A DNA stretch of 64,000 nucleotides from Saprospiraceae bacterium (GTDB lineage: Bacteria > Bacteroidota > Bacteroidia > Chitinophagales > Saprospiraceae), in NCBI GenBank assembly GCA_016713025.1, contig JADJPZ010000002.1:62001-126000 (forward strand), in the 5' to 3' direction. The notes under the pieces were generated by a model. The model saw only the letters and a list, made by a program, of their open reading frames with translations. It made no database searches and was not told the origin of the DNA. The translations under genes and the position numbers were made by a program. This document shows positions 37,841 through 46,078 of this stretch, piece after piece (position 1 is the first letter of the stretch; every line of letters starts with the position of its first letter).

Positions 37841-39292
37841 ATGAATAATTCAATTTTTAGAACGGTCATCTGGGTTGTGATGATTTTTGCCGTCACGGGG
37901 TGTGAAAGTTATCTGGGTGGCGATACCAATATAGATCCTAACAAAACCAATGATGCCAGCTTAAATACGCTGACACCTACTATATTATTTTACTCTGCCA
38001 ACTCTACCGGGAGTGCTGCTACGGTTGCAAATTCTTACATACAGCACATAGGCAGTCTGGTGGCAGCTGGTACTGACTCACATCTCAGAAGTACATTTGA
38101 CGGAGCGTGGATCAATTTGTATCTGAATATCATCCCCAATGCCAATGCCATGATTAAGAAGGCAGAGAGCACAGGTTCTCCTTTTTACAGCGGTCTTGCT
38201 AAAGTTGTCATTGCCTATAATCTGGGGCTAGCTACTAGTATATGGGAGAATGTACCCTATAAAAGCTCAGACAATCAGCTGACGGATTTTGCCCCCAAAT
38301 ATGACACACAGGAAGAAGTATACAAAGATATACAACGACTACTCGATGAAGCTATCATAGATCTGAGCAAAACTGAATCATTGTTTAAGCCGGGCACAGA
38401 TGATATCGTATTTAAGGGCAATATAGCCAACTGGCTCAAAACGGCCAATACGCTGAAGGCCAGGTATTTGCTGCATACATCCAAAAAAACCGGAGCTGCG
38501 TCTTATGCGGCTATACTGGACGCGCTGAACAAAGGTATCAAATCCAACGCAGAAGATTTTCAGCTAGTATATACAGACAGAAATTTTAATCCGTGGCATG
38601 CTACAGCTTTGGCCAATAATACGGGAAACTTAACAACAACCTTCGGCGGCCAGTTTATGAATTTAATGAATGGTACCGTACAGGAAGCTGTTGACCCAAG
38701 AGTATCGTTGTTGGCATGGAAAACATCTACTACTGACCCGGTATTTAAGGGAACCAATCCCGGCACAGGCGGCGGAGCTAATACCACTTACAATGACAGG
38801 ACAGTATTTTTTGGATGGAACTTCGCACTTTTAGCACCAATGCAGATGGTCACCAATGCAGAAGCAAGATTTATTGAAGCTGAAGTCAGATTTTTGCAAA
38901 ACGGCAGTAAAGGAAATACAGAGTCATACAATGCTTATCTGGATGGTATCAGGGCTAATATGACCAAGATAGGAGTGACTGCAGCAAATATTACTACTTT
39001 CACTACCCATCCGAAAATTGCAGTAGGTGCTGATAAGCTTACCATTAGCAATATCATAACTGAAAAATATAAAGCATTGTTTCTCAATCCTGAAGCATGG
39101 ACTGACCTTAGGAGATATGATTACAGCAATACCGTCATTCCTGGTCTTGCATTGCCGGCCAACCACAATCCTGACCTGAAGGGCAAATGGATTCAGAGAG
39201 GTTCTTATCCGACATCAGAAACATCAAGAAACTCTGCAGTGGCTACCCAAAACTTCAAGGATCTGGATGCCAAAATGTGGATTTTTAATTAA
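37841..39292 (+). CDS. SusD/RagB-family surface lipoprotein
   Basis: 483 aa from ATG 37841 (an in-frame TTG at 37817 lies before the signal). Lipoprotein signal with lipobox VTGC, followed by SusD-like helices: NTLTPTILFYSAN, LNIIPNANAMIKKAE, YDTQEEVYKDIQRLLDEAI, NWLKTANTLKARYLLHTSKK, and near the end ITEKYKALFLNPEAWTDLRR. It belongs to the SusD-like group 2 type. It acts as the substrate-capturing lid over the SusC barrel. Lies 36 bp after susC and 24 bp before the next lipoprotein gene, one operon ending at the terminator at 39780. Confidence 0.93.
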   Translation: MNNSIFRTVIWVVMIFAVTGCESYLGGDTNIDPNKTNDASLNTLTPTILFYSANSTGSAATVANSYIQHIGSLVAAGTDSHLRSTFDGAWINLYLNIIPNANAMIKKAESTGSPFYSGLAKVVIAYNLGLATSIWENVPYKSSDNQLTDFAPKYDTQEEVYKDIQRLLDEAIIDLSKTESLFKPGTDDIVFKGNIANWLKTANTLKARYLLHTSKKTGAASYAAILDALNKGIKSNAEDFQLVYTDRNFNPWHATALANNTGNLTTTFGGQFMNLMNGTVQEAVDPRVSLLAWKTSTTDPVFKGTNPGTGGGANTTYNDRTVFFGWNFALLAPMQMVTNAEARFIEAEVRFLQNGSKGNTESYNAYLDGIRANMTKIGVTAANITTFTTHPKIAVGADKLTISNIITEKYKALFLNPEAWTDLRRYDYSNTVIPGLALPANHNPDLKGKWIQRGSYPTSETSRNSAVATQNFKDLDAKMWIFN

Positions 39293-39316
39293 TTAATAAA
39301 AGTAAAAAGATAGAAA

Positions 39317-39757
39317 ATGAAGAATTATATAAATATTGTTTGCCTTTTTGTGCTCACCCTTTCGCTGGCGAGTTGCCATAAGGAATATGAGCCAACAGGT
39401 GATTTGTTTGATATATTGGGTGATGTCGCACAGGTTTCGTCTATGGTATCCCCAGTTTCCACGGCTGATGCCAATAGTACCATCAATCTTACGATCAAAT
39501 GCCATGCCCTCAATACTGAAATCAAGGAGCTGAAGTTTTATCAGCGGATAGGGACGACAGGCACCTATACATTCACACGAAGTGTGGCTTTTGCCCCTAA
39601 TTTTTCGGAAGCGGAGAGAGTACATGTGCTCACTGTACCGTATACCGTGCCTAATGAAAAAGGAAAATCATTTAGCCTGCAGGTAGAGGCAGTGACGGCC
39701 AACAATTTAGTATCGGCCAGAAGGACACTCAGCCCTACCAATGTTACAATAAAATAG
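39317..39757 (+). CDS. Small lipoprotein of the susCD operon, unknown function
   Basis: 146 aa. Signal with lipobox LASC at about 17-20. The rest reads as one Ig-like beta sandwich (NLTIKCHALNTEIKELKFYQ, VHVLTVPYTVPNEKGKSF, LQVEAVTANNLVSARRTL). Third gene of the SusC/SusD operon, in the position where surface glycan-binding proteins are often encoded, though it is much shorter than those. It could be an extra surface binding subunit. Confidence 0.7.
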   Translation: MKNYINIVCLFVLTLSLASCHKEYEPTGDLFDILGDVAQVSSMVSPVSTADANSTINLTIKCHALNTEIKELKFYQRIGTTGTYTFTRSVAFAPNFSEAERVHVLTVPYTVPNEKGKSFSLQVEAVTANNLVSARRTLSPTNVTIK

Positions 39758-39779
39758 AATAAATAAAATTTGACTAATA

Positions 39780-39814
39780 AAAAAAGCCCGAAAATATATC
39801 TTCGGGCTTTTTTT
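39780..39814 (+). terminator. Intrinsic terminator of the susCD operon
   Basis: AAAAAGCCCGAA, an 8-nt loop, then TTCGGGCTTTTTTT; strong GC core and T tract, 23 bp after the last stop codon. The A tract at its 5' side would also let it act on the minus strand. Confidence 0.93.
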
Positions 39815-39919
39815 GTTAGTTCAATTTACCAACTTCTTGGGTCAATAAAACATACAATCGTTTCCACAAACGTTTGTTTTTAATTTGCTATATTTGAGGA
39901 AACAAAAATTTTATATTTT

Positions 39920-40112
39920 ATTAATTCTACTTTGTCATCTTCAAAAATCTAAGTCAATTACACTTTCATCAAAATGTAATCAACCGGAAACCTGATAATT
40001 TTTGATAGTTAAAGATAAATGTATGGGTAAATTAGGGTCACAACTGTTGGGTTAACCCAACAGTTTTCCAATCAATCGGAAAGTCCGTATAATTTGACAA
40101 AATAGAATTAAT
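39920..40112 (-). repeat. Dispersed element family 4, copy B, uninterrupted
   Basis: 193 bp with terminal inverted repeats ATTAATTCTACTTTGTCA (39920-39937) and TGACAAAATAGAATTAAT (40095-40112), 17 of 18 matching. Inside is a perfect 24-bp palindrome at 40042-40065 centred on GGGTTAACCC. Its reverse complement matches 9826-10302 without that copy's two insertions. The ends abut TTAA, which might be the target site but could be chance in AT-rich sequence. Fills most of the 382-bp gap before folE; no coding potential. Confidence 0.8.
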
Positions 40113-40139
40113 CATAATTACATTTTGACCCTAAATATT

Positions 40140-40868
40140 TCAAATATATTTAAAGAATTCTGACTTTTTTGATTCATCCATAAATTTTCCTGAATAAGAC
40201 GATGTGACTGTACTGGATGAATTATCCTGAACACCTCTGGAAGAAACGCATAAATGTGTGGCTTCTATCACCACCGCCACATCTTCAGTTTGGACAGCTT
40301 TTTTAATTTCTTCTGCAATCTGAATGGTTAATCTTTCCTGCACCTGCGGTCTTTTGGCAAAAAACTGTACGATACGGTTGAGCTTGGACAAACCTATTAC
40401 TTTACCACTTGAAATATATGCAACATGAGCTTTACCGATTATAGGTACAAAATGATGTTCACAATTGGAGTAGAACGTGATATCTTTTTCAACCAACATT
40501 TCATTGTATTTGTATTTGTTGTCAAATAATTTGATGTCTGGTTTATTTTCAGGATTTAGGCCGCTAAATATCTCTTTGACATACATTTTGGCCACACGAT
40601 AAGGTGTTCCTTTGAGACTGTCATCTGTCCTGTCCAATCCAAGGATGTCCATGATTTGTCCAAAATGATGCTCGATTTCCATAATCTTTTGATCATCAGA
40701 TTTATAAAAAGCGTCTGACCTCATGGGAGTATCTATGCTTGTGAAAATGTGATCATCTCCATCCATTTCATACCTTTGAGTAGGCATGTGATGCTCCGAA
40801 GAATAAAAGTAGTCATCCGGTTTATCTATTTTAAGTTTTTGGGGTTTTGCTGCTATGGTATTCTGCAT
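40140..40868 (-). CDS. folE: GTP cyclohydrolase I
   Basis: 242 aa. It converts GTP to 7,8-dihydroneopterin triphosphate, first step of folate and pterin synthesis. Homology starts at about residue 65 (IEHHFGQIMDILGLDRTDD, LKGTPYRVAKMYVKEIFSGL). Zinc ligands are in YSNCEHHFVPIIG and THLCVSSRGVQD. GLSKLNRIVQFFAKRPQVQE is the conserved substrate-pocket region. The first 60 residues are a polar extension with no known domain; an internal ATG (MEIEHHFGQIM) could give a shorter form, but the longer one has no upstream obstacle. Faces the DUF2461 gene divergently. Confidence 0.95.
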   Translation of the reverse strand: MQNTIAAKPQKLKIDKPDDYFYSSEHHMPTQRYEMDGDDHIFTSIDTPMRSDAFYKSDDQKIMEIEHHFGQIMDILGLDRTDDSLKGTPYRVAKMYVKEIFSGLNPENKPDIKLFDNKYKYNEMLVEKDITFYSNCEHHFVPIIGKAHVAYISSGKVIGLSKLNRIVQFFAKRPQVQERLTIQIAEEIKKAVQTEDVAVVIEATHLCVSSRGVQDNSSSTVTSSYSGKFMDESKKSEFFKYI

Positions 40869-41043
40869 TTTTTATATTTTCCAACAGTAACACCGGCAAG
40901 TATATTTTGTTTAACTTATGTGAAGATATAATTAAACAATATAAATAAATGAAGTACTTCTTTTTTCACTATTTACCCCATCATTCGGCCTACTAACCCT
41001 ATTGTTTATGATTTAATATATCACATTATAAAATATATTTACC

Positions 41044-41051
41044 TATCTTTG
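41044..41051 (+). promoter_or_regulatory. Candidate -7 element (TATCTTTG) of the DUF2461 gene
   Basis: TATCTTTG, 24 bp before the ATG at 41076. No TTG at the expected distance. Confidence 0.45.
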
Positions 41052-41075
41052 TTATTCAAAGCAATATGATTCAGC

Positions 41076-41750
41076 ATGGTAAACCCTTCAACATTAAATT
41101 TTCTTAAAGAACTTAAAGAAAATAATAATAAAACTTGGTTTGACGAGCATAGAAAAGAATACGAAAATGCAAAATCAAACTACTTAAGGTGTGCCGGAGA
41201 TATCCTCGCAGAGATGCAGAAAATCGATAGTTCTCTCGAGGTGCTCAATCCCAAAGATTGTATATTTCGCATCAACAGGGATGTAAGATTTTCGGCGGAT
41301 AAGTCACCATATAAAACCAATCTGGGTATTGTCCTCCATCCACACGGTAAAAAATTTAACCTTGCTGCATATTACCTTCACATAGAACCCGGAAGTTCAT
41401 TTGTTGGAGGTGGCTTATGGATGCCTGAATCTCAGCTTCTTCAGAAATTAAGAAAAGAGATTTCCTATTTTTATGATGATCTTAAAAGTGTACTTGATGA
41501 TCCGAACTTCAGTAACTTGTATGGTGACCTAGATGTCGAAGCAGGACAAAAATTGAGCCGTCCACCCAAGGGTTATGAAGCTGATGATCCCGCCATAGAA
41601 TATCTGAAATTAAAAAGTTTTACAGCAAGTACACCGATAAAAGACGATGTTCTGATGTCAGAAGATATGATTTCTGCATGTGTGAAGCATTTTACTTCAT
41701 TAAAGCCATTTCTTTCATTTATCAACCGAGGTTTGATGCATGGGGATTAG
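41076..41750 (+). CDS. DUF2461 family protein
   Basis: 224 aa, cytoplasmic, no signal or TM. Matches the DUF2461 (TIGR02453-type) pattern: NFLKELKENNNKTWFDEHRK at the N-terminus, FRINRDVRFSADKSPYKTNL, GGGLWMPESQLLQKLRKEI, and a C-terminal KPFLSFINRGL. Function of the family is unknown. Single gene with its own promoter candidate; 221 bp to the next start. Confidence 0.9.
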   Translation: MVNPSTLNFLKELKENNNKTWFDEHRKEYENAKSNYLRCAGDILAEMQKIDSSLEVLNPKDCIFRINRDVRFSADKSPYKTNLGIVLHPHGKKFNLAAYYLHIEPGSSFVGGGLWMPESQLLQKLRKEISYFYDDLKSVLDDPNFSNLYGDLDVEAGQKLSRPPKGYEADDPAIEYLKLKSFTASTPIKDDVLMSEDMISACVKHFTSLKPFLSFINRGLMHGD

Positions 41751-41971
41751 GAGTTTTGGCCTTTAGTGGTTAGCTTTTGATTTCATGCCGCGAGTTACTC
41801 GGAAATGCTTTGTTGGCCTATAGTTTTTGTTACTTTGATAAAAAATGTAGTCTAAATACTTTGTATAAACAATATGAACAAATTTGGTTTAGCATACATC
41901 CATCTCATAATAATCGTATGAAGAGTTCTTTTACGTCAAGCAGTAAAGTTAGCCTAATAAATAATATACAA

Positions 41972-42424
41972 ATGAATAAAATTTTATCAATTATAAAAAT
42001 TACTTCAATTTTAATTATCATGATTATGGCTTCGTGCAAAACGACAAAATATTCATTCGATCCTGAAAAAACCAATAAAGCATTCATTACCTTTGGCAAT
42101 GGCGGAGGCATCACCGGTGCCATAAAGAAATATTATTTTACAAATGACGGCGACATTTATTTTCAGGAGGCGGACAGTATAAAGTTCATCGCCCAAATTC
42201 CGGAAAAAACCAGTGCCCAAATATTTGGAAGCTACCTGAAACTCGGTCTAGATAAGAATATACTCAGCGAGCCTGGAAATCGTTATTATTTTTTGGAACT
42301 GAATACTAAGGATTTGAATCATGCTATGAAATGGGGGAAAAACGAGTTGCACAATCCAAATATAGAAAAACTATACAATATCCTTATGAATTTAGTAAAA
42401 CAAAAAACTGAGAATACAAAATAA
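41972..42424 (+). CDS. Small lipoprotein, unknown function
   Basis: 150 aa from ATG 41972. The frame is open from 41777, but the preceding 65 residues show no domain, and MNKILSIIKITSILIIMIMA followed by SCKTT is a complete lipoprotein signal. The mature part (FITFGNGGGITGAIKKYYFT, MKWGKNELHNPNIEKLYNIL) is a mixed alpha/beta domain I do not recognise. Its stop overlaps an ATG at 42424 in the frame of the metalloprotease gene, so the two are probably cotranscribed and the lipoprotein could be an inhibitor, chaperone or anchor of that protease. Confidence 0.7.
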   Translation: MNKILSIIKITSILIIMIMASCKTTKYSFDPEKTNKAFITFGNGGGITGAIKKYYFTNDGDIYFQEADSIKFIAQIPEKTSAQIFGSYLKLGLDKNILSEPGNRYYFLELNTKDLNHAMKWGKNELHNPNIEKLYNILMNLVKQKTENTK

Positions 42425-42450
42425 TGTTAATATACAAATCTCAATCTATT

Positions 42451-45400
42451 ATGAAGCAAATCTTATTTCTGACTTTTGTTTTGATAGCAGTAAGTCTTTC
42501 TGCACAGCTCAGGAGAGTGGATCATACTCAGGATCCTAAAGCATCAGAAAACACAAGAAGCAACTTGCCCTTTTCTCAAAACAGAGCTTCAATCCCTACG
42601 GCGGACTTCAATGTAAAGACAGTCTCCGGACCTTCAGTTGAATTCCTGGAATCCGGACTTAAAGCCGGAATGTACAATGAGCTGGGTGTTCCGTTATATA
42701 TAGAAGGTAAACTAAAAGTTAGCGGGCGTCGTGGTACATCACCACAAAACCTTGCCATGGAATACCTTACCACCGCAGGTAGTGTCATGAAAATCAACCA
42801 GCCTGAAAAAGAATTTTCTATCACGTCAGTGGAGACTGATGAATTGGGAATGACTCATGTGCGGACAAGGCAAGAAAAAGATGGTGTGCCGGTATATGGG
42901 GCAGAAGTGTTGATGCACGGAAGAAATAATTCTTTTGATTTTCTGAACGGCACATTCTATCCTTCTATCGAGGATTTGAATACAAAACCTTCATTGAACC
43001 CAGCCTTAGCAAAACAGATTGTAGAAAAAAATCTTGAATCAATATCAGCCTATAGTGATGAGGTCAAAATGTTATTCAAGGGCATCAAAGAAAACAGTGA
43101 ACTGGTAGTGTATCCCTACGATGGGGCATTTCATCTTGCGTATCATGTGACAAAGTATAAAAATATCATCGACCGATGGGAGTACTTCATAGATGCTCAT
43201 ACAGGAGAAGTAATAAATAAATATCAAAGTATCTGTAAATTTCATAATCATAAAAAGTCAGAAATCTGCGACTCAAATGCTGAAGATTTGATGGACGGAA
43301 AAGCTACCTCCAATTCCATGGATTTGCTTAACATCTCCAGACTGATCAATACCTATCAGGTAGGGTCAAAATACTATATGATAGATGGGTCCAGAGATAT
43401 CTTTAATACCAGTCCCGCCAATATGCCCAATGACCCGGATGGCGTCATCTGGACCATCGATGCCTTCAATACATCACCTCAAAAAGACAATTTCAAATAC
43501 GACCACGTCACTTCTACCAATAATGCCTGGAGCAGCAAGACAGCTGTATCATCACACTATAATGGTGGTCAGGCATATGAGTATTTCAGAAATGTGCACG
43601 GCCGTAAATCCATCAACGGTCAGGGTGGAAACATCATATCTCTCATCAATGTAGCAGATGATGATGGATCATCTATGGGCAATGCATTCTGGAATGGTCA
43701 GGCCATGTTTTATGGCAATGGTGATGGTGCTTTCCAACCATTGGCTCGAGGTCTTGATGTGGCTGGTCATGAGATGTCGCATGGAGTCATACAAAGCACT
43801 GCCAATCTGGAGTATCAGGGTGAATCCGGGGCACTTAATGAATCCTTTGCAGATGTATTTGGTGTATTGATAGACAGGGATGACTGGAAGATAGGCGAAG
43901 ATGTGGTCAAAACTACAGCATTTCCTTCAGGCGCTTTGCGCAGTATGGAAAACCCTTACAATGGAGCACCTGCCAATGATTTTAATAAAGGATGGCAACC
44001 AAGAATATATAGTGAAAGGTACAAAGGGTCTGAAGACAACGGTGGCGTACATATCAATAGCGGTATCCCCAATTGGGCATTTTTCAAATTTGCAACTGCT
44101 ATTGGTAAGGACAAAGCGGAAAAAGTCTATTACAGAGCCTTGACTACCTATCTTACAAAGTCTTCCAAATTTACAGATTGCAGGATTGCTGTTATAAAAG
44201 CTGCAACTGATCTATATACAGTTACCGAAGTCAATGCCGCCAAAAAAGCATTTGATGAAGTCGGAATTTTAGGTGAAGTCACAGGAAATTATCAGAATGA
44301 TACACAGGTCAATCCGGGTGATGAATTTATATTGGCGACAGGACCTGACGGCACAGGTATGTTCATCCATGATTCGAGCGGTAAGGAATTGGCAAAAATT
44401 ACATCTAAAAAAGTCATCAGCAAACCAAGCGTTACAGATGATGGTGCTATCATAGTGTATGTGGCATCAGATAAAAAAATATATTTTGCTACAATAGACT
44501 GGGCCAAAGCAGAATTTAAACCTGATCAGGTTTTTGACTCAAGAGGTTTATGGCATAATGCGATCATATCTAAGGATGGTTCGAAAATTGCCGCTATATA
44601 TAGTGATGATAAGAATACTATCAATGTGTATGATGTGGCGTCAAAAGGAGAAAGTGATTTTGAATTGTACAACCCGACATATACACAAGGAGTAAGTACG
44701 GGAGATGTACTGCAGGCAGATGCCATGGAGTTTGATGCCACAGGAGAGTGGATCATGTACGATGCTGAAAATGAGATAAAGAGTGCTACAGCAGGAGCGA
44801 TAGAGTACTGGGACATAGGTTTTATTAAAGTATGGAACAATAGCACAAAGACATTTTCACTGGGTAAAGTAGAGAAACTGTATTCTTCGCTTCCTAAAAA
44901 CGTAAGTATAGGCAATCCCACTTTTTCGAAAAACAGCCCGTACATCATCGCTTTTGATTATATTACTAATGGCACTGAATTTAATCTCTTTGGTGCCAAT
45001 ATAGAGACAGGTAAGTCAGGTGTCATTTTCAAAAACAATGCTTTAGGATATCCCAATTTCAGCAGTAAAGATAATCGTCTTATTTTTGAAGAAAAATCCC
45101 TGACGAGCTTTAATCTGAAAACCATAGGACTGAAATCTACCAAAATAGAACCATCTTCATCTTCGACCTCTCAAGTAATTCCCTCAAAAAGGTGGGCAAT
45201 ATGGTTCAGCAATGGCAAAAGAGTACTTTCTGATACCAAAGATGATCAAATCCAGGCATCATGGATTAAAATCACGGGCAATCCTGTATCCGAAAAACTA
45301 GTTTTGACTTTATCTTCAGAGTTGATTTCGTCACCAAAAATCATGATTCATGACGTCTTTGGTAGAGAAGTGTACAGCATACATCATTCAGGCAATGAAT

Positions 45401-45501
45401 CATCATTGAGCCTGGAAGTGCAGCATTTGCCTGCAGGCCTATATACAGTATCCGTCATTTCAAACCATAACCTTGCAAGTGAAAAGTTTGTAAAGAACTA
45501 A
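42451..45501 (+). CDS. M4 (thermolysin-like) metalloprotease with T9SS type A sorting domain
   Basis: 1016 aa from ATG 42451, where the signal peptide MKQILFLTFVLIAVSLSAQ begins (an ATG at 42424 adds 9 residues). FTP and PepSY propeptide segments cover about 85-265. The M4 catalytic domain covers about 285-610 with the zinc site HEMSH at about 440, the third ligand Glu in ALNESFADVFG, and HINSGIPNWAF. A region of propeller-like repeats (about 640-910, VSKPSVTDDGAIIVYVASDK-like) precedes a type A sorting domain (about 940-1016, KIMIHDVFGREVY, LPAGLYTVSVI). Secreted endopeptidase, likely for nutrient acquisition. Confidence 0.92.
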   Translation: MKQILFLTFVLIAVSLSAQLRRVDHTQDPKASENTRSNLPFSQNRASIPTADFNVKTVSGPSVEFLESGLKAGMYNELGVPLYIEGKLKVSGRRGTSPQNLAMEYLTTAGSVMKINQPEKEFSITSVETDELGMTHVRTRQEKDGVPVYGAEVLMHGRNNSFDFLNGTFYPSIEDLNTKPSLNPALAKQIVEKNLESISAYSDEVKMLFKGIKENSELVVYPYDGAFHLAYHVTKYKNIIDRWEYFIDAHTGEVINKYQSICKFHNHKKSEICDSNAEDLMDGKATSNSMDLLNISRLINTYQVGSKYYMIDGSRDIFNTSPANMPNDPDGVIWTIDAFNTSPQKDNFKYDHVTSTNNAWSSKTAVSSHYNGGQAYEYFRNVHGRKSINGQGGNIISLINVADDDGSSMGNAFWNGQAMFYGNGDGAFQPLARGLDVAGHEMSHGVIQSTANLEYQGESGALNESFADVFGVLIDRDDWKIGEDVVKTTAFPSGALRSMENPYNGAPANDFNKGWQPRIYSERYKGSEDNGGVHINSGIPNWAFFKFATAIGKDKAEKVYYRALTTYLTKSSKFTDCRIAVIKAATDLYTVTEVNAAKKAFDEVGILGEVTGNYQNDTQVNPGDEFILATGPDGTGMFIHDSSGKELAKITSKKVISKPSVTDDGAIIVYVASDKKIYFATIDWAKAEFKPDQVFDSRGLWHNAIISKDGSKIAAIYSDDKNTINVYDVASKGESDFELYNPTYTQGVSTGDVLQADAMEFDATGEWIMYDAENEIKSATAGAIEYWDIGFIKVWNNSTKTFSLGKVEKLYSSLPKNVSIGNPTFSKNSPYIIAFDYITNGTEFNLFGANIETGKSGVIFKNNALGYPNFSSKDNRLIFEEKSLTSFNLKTIGLKSTKIEPSSSSTSQVIPSKRWAIWFSNGKRVLSDTKDDQIQASWIKITGNPVSEKLVLTLSSELISSPKIMIHDVFGREVYSIHHSGNESSLSLEVQHLPAGLYTVSVISNHNLASEKFVKN

Positions 45502-45509
45502 ATACTTTT

Positions 45510-45669
45510 GGGTGCATTTCATTTTTTCGCCCTTTGCTCGATTTCTTATCAAGTTTCGTTTGTTCGTCGTAGCTTCCAGCTACGATGTAATATAGACAGG
45601 CATCTTGCCTGAATTGCTAAATAATAAAATGGTGATTTTTAATGTGAAGCGAAAAAGTGAAATACTCCC
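45510..45669 (+). mobile_element. MITE family 2, copy A
   Basis: 160 bp. Imperfect terminal inverted repeats GGGTGCATTTCATTTTTTCG C at 45510-45530 and the counterpart at 45649-45669 (17 of 21 matching). Flanked by ATACTTTT (45502-45509) and ATCCTTTT (45670-45677), a likely 8-bp target duplication with one mismatch. Internal hairpin CGTAGCT-TCC-AGCTACG. No reading frame. Starts 8 bp after the stop codon of the protease gene. Confidence 0.82.
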
Positions 45670-45693
45670 ATCCTTTTCTGCATTTATTTTTTT

Positions 45694-45738
45694 CAAAAAC
45701 TGTGTCATCTATCATTCTTGATTTTGGCACAGTTTTTG
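45694..45738 (+). terminator. Probable terminator of the metalloprotease gene
   Basis: Stem CAAAAACTGTG / CACAGTTTTTG (11 bp) with a long 23-nt loop, followed by a T-rich stretch. It lies beyond the MITE, 193 bp after the stop, so the MITE probably separated gene and terminator. Confidence 0.6.
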
Positions 45739-45968
45739 TTTTTATATCTAGATACCTTTTGACAATGGGTTAGATTGAAAAAGAGAAGCATACCCAAATG
45801 CAAAATAGATGTATATCATTCAAATATGATATATGATTTTTTAAATCTCTATTGATCAATATTTTACATAGTATATTACATTCAGATGTTAATATTTTAC
45901 TGGTATTAAAAGAAAAAATATACTAAAAATACCACCACATTTTTACCCTTTCAGGTGGTCTGATGCTA

Positions 45969-45976
45969 TACCTTTG
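45969..45976 (+). promoter_or_regulatory. Candidate -7 element (TACCTTTG)
   Basis: TACCTTTG, 102 bp upstream of the ATG at 46079, implying a leader of about 95 nt that contains a small GC palindrome around GCACGTCGCAGGC. No TTG at -33. Confidence 0.45.
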
Positions 45977-46078
45977 CACCATTCCCACTTAATAAAGTAA
46001 ATCTTTATTTAAATCTGACCTAAGCCTGCACGTCGCAGGCCTGAACTCATTTTTTTAATAACCAAAAACTTTTTACCC

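Larger units (their letters stand above)
45670..46078. other. Remainder of the 577-bp gap before the dockerin/cohesin gene
   Basis: Holds a terminator-like hairpin (45694-45738), about 200 bp of AT-rich sequence without frames, and a -7 element (45969-45976). Nothing else was recognised. Confidence 0.5.

Noticed and set aside
39293..39625. 110-codon minus-strand frame opposite the small susCD lipoprotein
   Set aside because: The plus frame has a lipobox and operon context; the antisense frame has neither.
41777..41971. N-terminal extension of the small lipoprotein (65 codons)
   Set aside because: It would bury a complete lipoprotein signal in the middle of the protein and has no recognisable domain.
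45601..45650. tRNA or small RNA in the gap after the protease
   Set aside because: The CGTAGCT/AGCTACG hairpin belongs to MITE family 2; no cloverleaf or conserved T-arm is found.
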